From the NCBI GenBank assembly GCA_030457765.1, contig JAKDUK010000002.1, forward strand, positions 1 through 64,000: a stretch of DNA of 64,000 nucleotides. Direction: 5' to 3'. Shown piece after piece: positions 36,789 to 44,997 of the stretch. The position numbers were made by a program, and so were the translations under genes. This DNA comes from Marinobacter sp. GTDB lineage: Bacteria > Pseudomonadota > Gammaproteobacteria > Pseudomonadales > Oleiphilaceae. The notes under the pieces are model-generated. The model did not search any database, was not told where the DNA came from, and saw only the letters and a list, made by a program, of their open reading frames with translations. Position 1 is the first letter of the stretch. Every line of letters begins with the position of its first letter.

Positions 36789-37790
36789 GTGAAGCCGGTT
36801 ACCATAGCGATTGATGCCATGAGTGGCGATCGGGGACCAGCGGTAGTTGTAGCCGCGGCCCTCGAAGCGGTGCGTGAAAATAAAGCCTTGAGCTTCATTC
36901 TGGTAGGAATCCGGAGTGAACTTGAGGCTTTTTTGCGTGATGAGCATCCGAGAATCCGTATTGTGGAAGCGGCAGATATTGTTCGCATGAATGAGCGGCC
37001 CTCTCATGCGTTGCGCCATAAGAAGAAGTCTTCTATGGCCATTGCGTTGGCTTTGGTTCGTGATGGCGAAGCTCAGGGGTGTGTCAGTGCCGGCAATACC
37101 GGTGCCTTGATGGCCTTTGGTCGCTCCATTATCCGCATGTATCCAGGCATTGAGCGCCCGGCAATTACCAAGCTTATTCCCTCTCTTCGCGGGCGGTGTC
37201 ATGTTCTTGATCTTGGTGCCAACGTAGATTCCAGCGCCGAAAATCTCTACCAGTATGCTCTCATGGGCTCGCTTATGGCTTCGGCGATTTGTGGTCAGGG
37301 TGAGCCGCGGGTTGCTCTGCTGAATGTTGGCGAGGAAGAGATAAAAGGCAATGAACAGGTTCGTTTGGCTTCGCATATGCTGGCCCAGTGCGATTCTATT
37401 AACTACATTGGTTATGTGGAGGGCAGTGACCTTTTTCGTGACGTTGCCGATGTAGTTGTGTGTGATGGTTTTGTGGGCAATATCGCGCTCAAAACCGGCG
37501 AAGGCGTTGCCGGTTTGCTGATTGAACTCATGGAACAGACGTTCACTCGCACGCTCTATGGTCGCTTTGTGGGTCTTCTCGCTCGCCCTGTTATTGGCCG
37601 GCTTCTTCGGCTGATGGATCCCTCCCGCCATAATGGTGCCAGCCTTCTCGGTCTGCAGGGTGTGGTTATAAAAAGCCACGGCAACGCCAATGAGCGCGCT
37701 ATGCTGGCAGCTATGCGCCAGGCAGTCCTAGAGGTTGAGTTAGAAGTGCCGCGGCGAATCAATGAACGCCTTGATGATTTGATGCTTTGA
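36789..37790 (+). CDS. plsX: Phosphate acyltransferase PlsX
   Basis: 333 residues from GTG 36789, which gives PVTIAIDAMSGDRGPAVVV, the family start. Other marks: GCVSAGNTGALMAFGRSIIR, RPAITKLIPS, VLDLGANVDSSAENLYQYA and VCDGFVGNIALKTGEG. PlsX forms acyl-phosphate from acyl-ACP for phospholipid synthesis at the inner membrane surface. It lies 43 bp after rpmF and 109 bp before fabD. Confidence 0.95.
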   Translation: MKPVTIAIDAMSGDRGPAVVVAAALEAVRENKALSFILVGIRSELEAFLRDEHPRIRIVEAADIVRMNERPSHALRHKKKSSMAIALALVRDGEAQGCVSAGNTGALMAFGRSIIRMYPGIERPAITKLIPSLRGRCHVLDLGANVDSSAENLYQYALMGSLMASAICGQGEPRVALLNVGEEEIKGNEQVRLASHMLAQCDSINYIGYVEGSDLFRDVADVVVCDGFVGNIALKTGEGVAGLLIELMEQTFTRTLYGRFVGLLARPVIGRLLRLMDPSRHNGASLLGLQGVVIKSHGNANERAMLAAMRQAVLEVELEVPRRINERLDDLML

Positions 37791-37899
37791 GCACCTATAC
37801 TGAAGTTGGCTCGGCTATGTCTCCTATTCGCGGGAAAACCATCCAGCTTGTACTATTGGCTAATCTCCAGACACTTCCAATGACGATAAGATCTCGCTT

Positions 37900-38838
37900 A
37901 TGAAATCAGCCTTTATATTTCCCGGACAGGGTTCGCAATCTGTTGGCATGCTTTCCGTAGCTGCTGAATCTTGGCCCATGATCGATAAAACATTCGCTGA
38001 GGCCTCTAATGTGCTGGGCTATGACCTTTGGCAGCTTTGCCAGAAAGGCCCGGCGGAAGAGCTTAATCAGACCATGGTTACTCAGCCGGCAATGTTAACC
38101 GCAAGTGTCGCGCTCTGGCGCCAGTGGTTTGTGGCAGGTGGAGCCAGGCCTGATTTTTTGGCAGGCCACAGCCTGGGTGAATACAGCGCATTGGTTGCCG
38201 CCGAAAGCCTCGATTTTGTCGATGCCGTTAAATTGGTGCGTCTGCGCGGTGAGCTGATGCAAGAAGCCGTGCCTGCCGGTGAAGGCAAAATGGCCGCTAT
38301 TCTTGGTTTAGAAGATGGCGATGTTATAGCCGCCTGTGAAAAGGCCGCTAACGGCGATGTTGTGGCTGCGGTTAATTTCAATGCGCCGGGTCAGGTGGTT
38401 ATTGCAGGGTCGGTTGCCGCAGTTGATCGTGCTATCGACGCATGCAAGGCGAAGGGTGCTCGTAAAGCCATGCCGCTGCCCGTTAGCGTTCCCTCCCATT
38501 GCGCGCTTATGAAGGGCGCGGCTGAGGAGTTGGCAGAGGCATTGGATGATGTTCGTTTTAGCGATGCCGTTATCCCGGTTATACAGAATGTTAACGCTGC
38601 ACCTGAGTCAGATTCGGCTACACTGAAAGCGAATCTTCTCAAACAGCTTTATTCGCCTGTGTTGTGGGCTGACTCGGTTCGCACTTTGGTCAGACAGGAT
38701 GTCAACATTGCCTTTGAGTGTGGCACTGGCAAAGTGCTTGCCGGGCTGGCCAAGCGAATTGACCGGGGACTCGCCGTTCATGGAATCGAGGGTCCGGAGG
38801 CTTTAACCGCTGCACAAGCGGCATTTGAATCGTCTTGA
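37900..38838 (+). CDS. fabD: Malonyl-CoA:ACP transacylase
   Basis: 312 residues. It starts FIFPGQGSQSVGML; the active site is GHSLGE with Ser91, and the partner His is in PVSVPSHCALMKGAA near residue 199. It loads malonyl groups onto the acyl carrier protein encoded two genes downstream. The next gene, fabG, starts 16 bp after the stop. Confidence 0.95.
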   Translation: MKSAFIFPGQGSQSVGMLSVAAESWPMIDKTFAEASNVLGYDLWQLCQKGPAEELNQTMVTQPAMLTASVALWRQWFVAGGARPDFLAGHSLGEYSALVAAESLDFVDAVKLVRLRGELMQEAVPAGEGKMAAILGLEDGDVIAACEKAANGDVVAAVNFNAPGQVVIAGSVAAVDRAIDACKAKGARKAMPLPVSVPSHCALMKGAAEELAEALDDVRFSDAVIPVIQNVNAAPESDSATLKANLLKQLYSPVLWADSVRTLVRQDVNIAFECGTGKVLAGLAKRIDRGLAVHGIEGPEALTAAQAAFESS

Positions 38839-38854
38839 AGAAGGGGAGTTGTAC

Positions 38855-39598
38855 ATGTCTCTGGAAGGCAAAACAGCACTGGTAACCGGTGCTACCCGGG
38901 GAATTGGAAAAGCGATTGCTTTAGCGCTTGCTGAGCAGGGCGCAGACGTTGTAGGCACAGCCACCAGTGCAGAGGGTGCGGCAACCATTACTGGCAACCT
39001 GCAGGCTGCCGGTGGTAACGGCTACGGTATTGTGATGAACGTTGCCGATCCGGCAAGCATTGACGCTGGCTTAAAAGAGATAGCCGAAAAATCCGGTACA
39101 CCTCTGATTTTGGTCAATAATGCAGGCATTACCCGTGATAACCTGCTGATGCGACTAAAAGACGACGACTGGGGCGCGGTGCTCGAAACCAACCTCTCAA
39201 GCGTGTACCGTACCAGTAAAGCTGTTTTACGGGGTATGGCAAAAGCACGCTGGGGGCGCGTTATCAACGTGAGTTCTGTAGTGGCCAGTATGGGAAATGC
39301 CGGGCAGGCTAATTACTGTGCCGCAAAAGCTGGCGTTGAAGGTTTTACCCGTAGCCTGGCTAAAGAAATGTCGAACCGTGGCATCACAGCCAACTGTGTT
39401 GCACCCGGATTTATCGACACAGATATGACAAAAAAACTGGACGATAAGCAGCGTGAGGCTATGCTGGAAATCATACCCACGGGTCGTCTGGGGCAGCCGG
39501 AAGAAGTCGCAGCCGTTGTTGCGTTTTTGGCATCGGATGTTGCTGGTTACGTGACTGGTGAAACCATTCATGTGAACGGTGGAATGTACATGGGATAA
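38855..39598 (+). CDS. fabG: 3-oxoacyl-ACP reductase
   Basis: 247 residues from ATG 38855, preceded by AGGGGAG; an upstream in-frame ATG at 38825 overlaps fabD and has no ribosome site. NADPH-binding TGATRGIGKA (11-20), NNAG at 88-91, catalytic Ser141, Tyr154 and Lys158 in GQANYCAAKAG, and the ending YVTGETIHVNGGMYM. It performs the first reduction of fatty-acid elongation. Confidence 0.95.
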   Translation: MSLEGKTALVTGATRGIGKAIALALAEQGADVVGTATSAEGAATITGNLQAAGGNGYGIVMNVADPASIDAGLKEIAEKSGTPLILVNNAGITRDNLLMRLKDDDWGAVLETNLSSVYRTSKAVLRGMAKARWGRVINVSSVVASMGNAGQANYCAAKAGVEGFTRSLAKEMSNRGITANCVAPGFIDTDMTKKLDDKQREAMLEIIPTGRLGQPEEVAAVVAFLASDVAGYVTGETIHVNGGMYMG

Positions 39599-39660
39599 GC
39601 TCCGGTTTCGGAGTTGGTGCGCAACCCCTTGTCGCACAACATGTTTAACCCAATCCCTGC

Positions 39661-39689
39661 TTGTTTGAAGGTAGGGTTTACACTAAACT
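39661..39689 (+). promoter_or_regulatory. Candidate acpP promoter
   Basis: TTGTTT, 17 bp, TAAACT, 45 bp before the acpP ATG. A separate promoter is expected because acyl carrier protein is needed in large excess over the other fab products. The elements are only moderate. Confidence 0.4.
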
Positions 39690-39733
39690 GGCAGCACTTG
39701 AGTTGCTTGGTTGATACACAAAGTGAGGACATT

Positions 39734-39967
39734 ATGAGTACAGTTGAAGAGCGCGTTAAGAAGATTGTTTGTGAACAGTTGGGCGTTAAGGAGTCCGAGG
39801 TTCAAAACACATCTTCTTTTGTAGAGGATCTTGGCGCTGACTCACTGGACACCGTTGAGCTGGTCATGGCATTGGAAGAGGAGTTTGAAACCGAAATTCC
39901 TGATGAAGAAGCTGAGAAGCTGGGCAGTGTTCAGGACGCGATCGACTATATCGTCGCGCATACCTGA
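39734..39967 (+). CDS. acpP: Acyl carrier protein
   Basis: 77 residues, acidic, from ATG 39734 with GTGAGGA upstream. The phosphopantetheine site is Ser37 in [19 protein letters not shown]. The protein carries growing fatty acyl chains. A strong terminator follows, separating it from fabF. Confidence 0.97.
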   Translation: MSTVEERVKKIVCEQLGVKESEVQNTSSFVEDLGADSLDTVELVMALEEEFETEIPDEEAEKLGSVQDAIDYIVAHT

Positions 39968-39992
39968 TACTCTTCAGTTAAGCTAGCCAGGC

Positions 39993-40032
39993 AAAAAGCC
40001 GTCCTTATCATTTATTGAAGGACGGCTTTTTT
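39993..40032 (+). terminator. Intrinsic terminator after acpP
   Basis: AAAAAGCCGTCCTT and its complement AAGGACGGCTTTTTT form a long stem with an 11-nt AT-rich loop, ending in a T-run, 26 bp after the acpP stop. It should end most acpP transcripts before fabF. Confidence 0.9.
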
Positions 40033-40104
40033 ATTGCTTTTTGGTGACTCTTTTGCGGGTCTATCAGCACAAACGACGGACGAAAAGGTCAGGTGGGCAA
40101 GGTT

Positions 40105-41352
40105 ATGAGTAAACGACGGGTTGTGATCACTGGTATGGGCATGTTGTCTCCGCTAGGGAACGACGTGGGGGCTTCCTGGGAGGCAGTTTTGGCCGGCCGC
40201 AGCGGCATTGGCACGATCGATCGCTTCGATGCCTCCGGTTACAGCACCCGCATTGGCGGTGCGATTAAAGACCTGGATCTGGAATCCTACCTTTCTACCA
40301 AGGAAGCCAGAAAGCTGGATGCGTTTATTCACTACGGCCTGATTGCCGCCCAGCAAGCGGTGGAACACAGCGGCCTGGCAGACTATAGCGAGCTTGATCG
40401 TGAGCGTGCGGGTATCGCTATCGGGTCTGGTATCGGGGGGCTGGAGTACATTGAAAAAAGTGTGCTTACGATGGATAAATCCGGCCCACGCAGAGTGTCG
40501 CCGTTTTTTGTTCCGGCATCGGTAATCAACATGATCTCTGGTAACGCCGCTATCCGGTTTGGTTATCAGGGGCCGAATATTGCCATAGTAACGGCCTGCA
40601 CTACAGGCACTCATAATATTGGGTACGCTGCCCGCACCATTGCTTACGGTGATGCAGACGTAATGCTTGCCGGTGGTTCTGAAATGGCAACCACGCGAAC
40701 AGGGATGGCGGCATTTGCCTCAGCCAAGGCCCTGTCTACTCGCAATGACGACCCGGAAAAGGCGAGCCGGCCCTGGGATAAAGACAGGGATGGTTTTGTG
40801 CTCAGTGACGGCGCGGGCGTGGTGGTGCTGGAAGAGTTGGAGCATGCCAAAAAGCGCGGCGCAACCATCTATGGCGAGCTGGTTGGCTTTGGTATGAGTG
40901 ATGATGCCCATCATATTACGGCGCCCCCTGCAGACGGTGAGGGCGCGGCACGCTCTATGAGTAACGCACTGCGAGACGCCGGATTGAAGCCGGAAGACGT
41001 GGATTACATTAACGCCCATGGCACCTCCACACAGGTGGGCGATATTGCAGAAATTGCAGCGGCTAGGCGGGTATTTGGCGATCACGCAAACAAATTGGCT
41101 ATGAGTAGTACCAAGTCTATGACCGGGCACTTACTGGGTGCAGCCGGGGCAGTTGAAGCCATTTTTTCACTGCTTGCTATACGGGATGGTGTGCTGCCGC
41201 CTACTATTAACCTTGATAACCCGGATGAAGGCTGCGACTTGGATTTAGTTCCTAATACCTGCCGGAAATCTGATGTTCGGGTTGCTTTGTCTAATTCATT
41301 CGGCTTTGGTGGTACAAACGGCACGTTGATTCTCCGCCGTTACGAAGGCTAA
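40105..41352 (+). CDS. fabF: Beta-ketoacyl-ACP synthase II
   Basis: 415 residues from ATG 40105, giving the family start [19 protein letters not shown]; an in-frame GTG at 40093 is an alternative. The catalytic triad is visible: Cys165 in [11 protein letters not shown], His in NAHGTSTQ (near 305) and His in [12 protein letters not shown] (near 341). It condenses malonyl-ACP with acyl-ACP and controls temperature-dependent unsaturation in E. coli. pabC starts 6 bp downstream. Confidence 0.95.
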   Translation: MSKRRVVITGMGMLSPLGNDVGASWEAVLAGRSGIGTIDRFDASGYSTRIGGAIKDLDLESYLSTKEARKLDAFIHYGLIAAQQAVEHSGLADYSELDRERAGIAIGSGIGGLEYIEKSVLTMDKSGPRRVSPFFVPASVINMISGNAAIRFGYQGPNIAIVTACTTGTHNIGYAARTIAYGDADVMLAGGSEMATTRTGMAAFASAKALSTRNDDPEKASRPWDKDRDGFVLSDGAGVVVLEELEHAKKRGATIYGELVGFGMSDDAHHITAPPADGEGAARSMSNALRDAGLKPEDVDYINAHGTSTQVGDIAEIAAARRVFGDHANKLAMSSTKSMTGHLLGAAGAVEAIFSLLAIRDGVLPPTINLDNPDEGCDLDLVPNTCRKSDVRVALSNSFGFGGTNGTLILRRYEG

Positions 41353-41358
41353 AGCGCT

Positions 41359-42189
41359 ATGTTCAACCTTTACTGGGCTGATGAAAGAGGCTTGCCAGCC
41401 GGTGACCGGGGTGCGGCCTACGGTGATGGTCTGTTCGAAACCATAAGCATGCGTGGTGGCAAGGGTGTGCTTCTGGCCCGTCACCTGGACAGAATGGTTC
41501 GTGATGCAGGCAGGTTGGGCATCCCCATTGCTCTTGCCGATCTTCGCAAAGCCTGTACTGCAGCTGTTACTCGTTACGCAGGCCGTTATACGAATCAGCA
41601 GATTGATGGAGACTGGGTGCTCAAATTGACGCTCACTCGCGGGGAGGGTGGCCGTGGCTACCAACCGGGGCTAGGAATTCGACCAAACTTGATGATGTCT
41701 GCTAGCGCCATGCCGACCATGCCTGACGCTTCTGGCGTTGCTGTCGATTTTTCCCGAGTTCCGCTCACCGTGAATCCACTATTTGCCGGTATTAAATCGC
41801 TCAATCGGCTGGAGCAGGTTATGGCCGCTAGAGAGATAGACGGCGATCTGTTTGAAGTCATCATGTCAGATAGCGCGGGCAACCTGATTGAGGGCACCCG
41901 TACAAACCTTCTGCTCAAAACATCCGAAGGCTGGGTAACGCCCCCGGCGAAGGACCTTGCAGTGGCAGGTATATTACGCCAATGGATGCTGGAAAAACTG
42001 AGGGCGAAGGGAGAAGTGGTTACAGAGCGTGATGTGAATATCGGCGATATTATGGGCTCACATTGCCTGGGCCTCTATCTTTTGAATAGCGTTATGGGCG
42101 CTGTTCCGGTGGGTGTGCTTGCCGGCCAGGATTTGCCTGTAGATGATGGACTTGCGACAATCTTCAATCCTTTCGAGCTACTGGAATAA
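41359..42189 (+). CDS. pabC: Aminodeoxychorismate lyase
   Basis: 276 residues, class IV PLP enzyme. It starts with the RGAAYGDGLFETISMRGG motif; the PLP-lysine is Lys146 in GIKSLNRLEQV, followed by VIMSDSAGNLIEGTRTNLL. It releases pyruvate to give 4-aminobenzoate for folate. Its position between fabF and mltG is the conserved Gammaproteobacterial order (fabF-pabC-mltG-tmk). Confidence 0.93.
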   Translation: MFNLYWADERGLPAGDRGAAYGDGLFETISMRGGKGVLLARHLDRMVRDAGRLGIPIALADLRKACTAAVTRYAGRYTNQQIDGDWVLKLTLTRGEGGRGYQPGLGIRPNLMMSASAMPTMPDASGVAVDFSRVPLTVNPLFAGIKSLNRLEQVMAAREIDGDLFEVIMSDSAGNLIEGTRTNLLLKTSEGWVTPPAKDLAVAGILRQWMLEKLRAKGEVVTERDVNIGDIMGSHCLGLYLLNSVMGAVPVGVLAGQDLPVDDGLATIFNPFELLE

Positions 42190-42194
42190 ATCGT

Positions 42195-43244
42195 TTGTTC
42201 AAGAAACTTTTGGTTGCGATTATATGTGCCGCTGTACTGGTTGGTGCGGGCACGGGTTTGTGGGTTTGGCAGGGGCTGGATTCGCTTAAAGCCCCCGTTG
42301 TTATGGCCGAACCTGTGCTATTTGATGTGTCTGCGGGCACGGCATTCAGTAGCGTTGCCAGACAGCTTGAAGCTCACGGACTGGTAGAAAAGAGCCTGTG
42401 GGTTCGCATTTATGGTCGTCTTTTCCCTGATCTAGCCAGAATCAAGGCCGGAGAATACGAGTTCACCGACGGCATGAGTGCTGAGACCATGCTCGAAAAA
42501 ATGGTGGAGGGTGACACCAAGCACTGGTCAGTGCAGTTTATTGAAGGTTGGACGTTCAGCGATATGCGCGCTGCGCTCGCGTCGACCCAGGGTCTTGAGA
42601 AACTCACATCCCAGTGGTCGGATGCGCAAATCATGAAGGCGGTTGGTGCAGAAGGCCAGCACCCGGAAGGACGGTTCTTCCCGGATACGTATTTATATAC
42701 GAGCAGCGAGTCGGACCTTGACCTGCTACGGCGCTCGTTCCGGCGTATGGAAGAGGTACTCGCAGAAGAATGGGAGAACCGCGAAGAAGGCCTGCCATAC
42801 GATAGTGCTTATGAAGCGTTAATTATGGCCTCTATTGTCGAGCGCGAAACCGGTGCTCCCCATGAACGTGAACAGGTGGCAGGCGTATTTGTGCGGCGCT
42901 TGCAAAAAACCATGCGTTTGCAGACAGATCCAACGGTGATTTACGGCATGGGCGATAAGTACAAAGGCCGCATCGGCAGCCGGGATCTGCGTACTCACAC
43001 ACCTTACAATACCTACCGCATTGACGGTCTACCGCCTACACCTATTGCTTTACCAGGTCGGGAAGCCATTCATGCCTCGTTGCATCCGGGCTCCGGTAAA
43101 GCTCTCTATTTTGTGGCTCGCGGTGATGGCACCCATAAGTTTTCCAACACGCTGGCAGAGCACCAGAAGGCTGTTCGTACGTTTCAGTTGAATCGTCGGT
43201 CGGATTACCGTTCGTCGCCGGCTGGTAAGGATGATAAAGAATGA
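42195..43244 (+). CDS. mltG: Endolytic murein transglycosylase MltG
   Basis: 349 residues from TTG 42195, 5 bp after the pabC stop. One N-terminal membrane helix (LLVAIICAAVLVGAGTGLWV), a LysM-like subdomain (ISAGTAFSSV-like region), then the YceG domain with catalytic Glu216 in ASIVERETG and the typical LQTDPTVIYGMGD and TPYNTYRIDGLPPTPIA. It cuts nascent glycan strands in the periplasm. The final TGA overlaps the tmk ATG (ATGA). Confidence 0.94.
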   Translation: MFKKLLVAIICAAVLVGAGTGLWVWQGLDSLKAPVVMAEPVLFDVSAGTAFSSVARQLEAHGLVEKSLWVRIYGRLFPDLARIKAGEYEFTDGMSAETMLEKMVEGDTKHWSVQFIEGWTFSDMRAALASTQGLEKLTSQWSDAQIMKAVGAEGQHPEGRFFPDTYLYTSSESDLDLLRRSFRRMEEVLAEEWENREEGLPYDSAYEALIMASIVERETGAPHEREQVAGVFVRRLQKTMRLQTDPTVIYGMGDKYKGRIGSRDLRTHTPYNTYRIDGLPPTPIALPGREAIHASLHPGSGKALYFVARGDGTHKFSNTLAEHQKAVRTFQLNRRSDYRSSPAGKDDKE

Positions 43245-43876
43245 CTGTTCGTGGCCGGTTTATTACTTTTGAAGGCACCGAAGGCGTGGGTAAATCCACC
43301 CAGATAGCCAACGCGGCCGACACACTTAAAAAACTCGATATTGATTGTATTGTTACCCGCGAACCAGGTGGCACCCCCATGGCTGAGGCGATTCGTGAGC
43401 TGCTCCTGGCGCCAAGGGACGAACCCGTAAACGAGCTTACTGAACTGCTCCTGATGTTTGCCGCTAGAGCGCAACACCTTCATACCTATATTTGCCCCGC
43501 CCTTGAGCAGGGGCAATGGGTGTTGTGTGATCGCTTTACCGATGCGACATTTGCGTACCAAGGGGGAGGGCGCGGTGTTTCAAGCGAGCGGATCGCGTTG
43601 CTGGAAAATCTGGTGCAAGGCGACGTACGGCCAGATCATGTGGTTTTGTTGGACGCCCCCGTTGAAACCGGTATGGTCCGGGCAAGACAGCGGGGAGCGT
43701 TGGACCGATTTGAGCAAGAAACTGTGTCTTTTTTTCAGCGTATTCGCGATACATATCTGGCTCGCGCGGCTGTTGAACCCTCCCGTTACAATATCGTAGA
43801 CGCATCAGCCTCGCTTGACCAAGTAAGCCGCAGAGTCAGCGAACTTATGTGCAAGTTCCAGTCAGATCTGCTTTAA
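43241..43876 (+). CDS. tmk: Thymidylate kinase
   Basis: 211 residues. P-loop GTEGVGKST (12-20), DR-X motif DRFTDATFAYQGGGRG, LLDAPVETG and DRFEQE later. It phosphorylates dTMP. It overlaps mltG by 4 bp. In most relatives holB follows; here the next gene is an AraC regulator, and an 11-bp inverted repeat covers the stop codon. Confidence 0.95.
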   Translation: MTVRGRFITFEGTEGVGKSTQIANAADTLKKLDIDCIVTREPGGTPMAEAIRELLLAPRDEPVNELTELLLMFAARAQHLHTYICPALEQGQWVLCDRFTDATFAYQGGGRGVSSERIALLENLVQGDVRPDHVVLLDAPVETGMVRARQRGALDRFEQETVSFFQRIRDTYLARAAVEPSRYNIVDASASLDQVSRRVSELMCKFQSDLL

Positions 43877-43899
43877 TTGAGTTATATTCTCAATTAAAG
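43871..43899. repeat. 11-bp perfect inverted repeat over the tmk stop
   Basis: CTTTAATTGAG-TTATATT-CTCAATTAAAG; the tmk TAA (43874-43876) is inside the left arm and the AraC ATG is 15 bp beyond the right arm. No T-run follows, so it is a poor terminator; an operator for the AraC gene is possible. Confidence 0.6.
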
Positions 43900-43913
43900 A
43901 TTCCGGTTGACCT

Positions 43914-44693
43914 ATGCTGGATGCCAGATTACTCAAGTTGCCAACTGCCTCTCATCAGCATCGCCATGAGCACCACCAGATAGTGGTTGGTGTTCAAGGT
44001 GAAGCAGACTTGAGCGTTGATGGAACGGGTTCTCATCTGGATACATGGAAAGCCTGCCTTGTGCCAACAGAGGCGCGGCACGATTACTGTGGCAATCATC
44101 AAAACCATGTTTTGGTAATTAATGTAGATCCTTCAAACCCTGCTATTTCTACCCCGGCACACGCTGATTACGAGCGTATGGTTCGAGTGTTCGAAAGGCC
44201 GCGCACCATTCATATGGACAGCCGCATGCAGGGGTTGGTTCAATTTGCCGCAGGTGAGTTTGATCGCTCACCTGGTAATCTGGCCATGCACGGTCATTTG
44301 GCGGCCAGTATTTTTTATTGCATGGCCGATCGAATGGTTGACCGGAAAGCTGTACCTCCTAACAGGCATAGCCTCAGCCCGGCGGCAATGCAGCGTTATA
44401 TCAAGACCAATCTTCACCGGAAGGTCACTGTGCAGGAGCTGGCCAGTGAGGCTTGCCTGAGTGTCAGTCGCTTTCATGAAGTATTCCGTGAAGTGCTTGG
44501 CACCACTCCGCACCAGTTTCTTTTGCAGGCTCGCCTTAATCAGGCTATTGCCCTTTTGGCTTCTACCTCTCTTTCGGTATCGGAGATCAGCTATCGGGTG
44601 GGCTTCTCCTCCCAGAGTGCGTTGACCAATGCGCTGCGTAAACATAAGGGAACCACCCCGGCCAGGCTGCAAGTTAGTGAAAACGTTGCTTGA
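43914..44693 (+). CDS. AraC-family transcriptional regulator
   Basis: 259 residues. N-terminal cupin-like sensor with a His-rich start (HQHRHEHHQIVVGVQGEADL) and a C-terminal pair of helix-turn-helix motifs: VTVQELASEACLSVSRFHEV and VSEISYRVGFSSQSALTNAL followed by GTTPARL. It precedes putP by 304 bp in the same direction. In P. aeruginosa an AraC-type protein (PruR) activates proline-use genes beside putP, so a similar role here is plausible but inferred from context. It has no obvious ribosome site. Confidence 0.85.
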   Translation: MLDARLLKLPTASHQHRHEHHQIVVGVQGEADLSVDGTGSHLDTWKACLVPTEARHDYCGNHQNHVLVINVDPSNPAISTPAHADYERMVRVFERPRTIHMDSRMQGLVQFAAGEFDRSPGNLAMHGHLAASIFYCMADRMVDRKAVPPNRHSLSPAAMQRYIKTNLHRKVTVQELASEACLSVSRFHEVFREVLGTTPHQFLLQARLNQAIALLASTSLSVSEISYRVGFSSQSALTNALRKHKGTTPARLQVSENVA

Positions 44694-44997
44694 TTTAGTC
44701 TGGCATTACACGACTCCGTAGAATTCCGTAAAAGAATCGTAGGATTTTGTAAGCCGGGTATACGTAGTGATACTAGGCTGTTCGTGCTAAAACTTAGCCT
44801 ACCAACTTGTTGGCGTTTTCGGTCGCAAAATGTGAATACTTAACTATAGTTAAGGTCGAACGTGCGATGCGTGATCTTGCTCAGGTTCGGAAGGATTTCG
44901 AGTAAACAAGAAGAATGACACAGTATGCTGGCATTCCGTTGCCAGGCCTGTGCTTTGAGAGCGGATACAGTCCGACTCATTAAACCGGAGGAGTTCC
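44694..44997. promoter_or_regulatory. putP: 304-bp putP upstream region
   Basis: No gene is seen. It holds a 16-bp perfect palindrome at 44839-44854, the dyad CTGGCA-TTCCGT-TGCCAG at 44928-44945, and the putP ribosome site GGAGGAG at 44987-44993. No convincing sigma-70 pair is apparent, which fits an activator-dependent promoter. Confidence 0.5.
44839..44854. promoter_or_regulatory. 16-bp perfect palindrome upstream of putP
   Basis: CTTAACTATAGTTAAG reads the same on both strands. It lies 143 bp before the putP ATG, downstream of the AraC gene. It is a candidate operator; the bound protein is unknown. Confidence 0.5.

Noticed and set aside
44928..44945. Sigma-54-like TGGCA...TTGC ahead of putP
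   Set aside because: The GG-to-GC distance is one base short of the fixed sigma-54 spacing, and the match is explained by the dyad CTGGCA-TTCCGT-TGCCAG.
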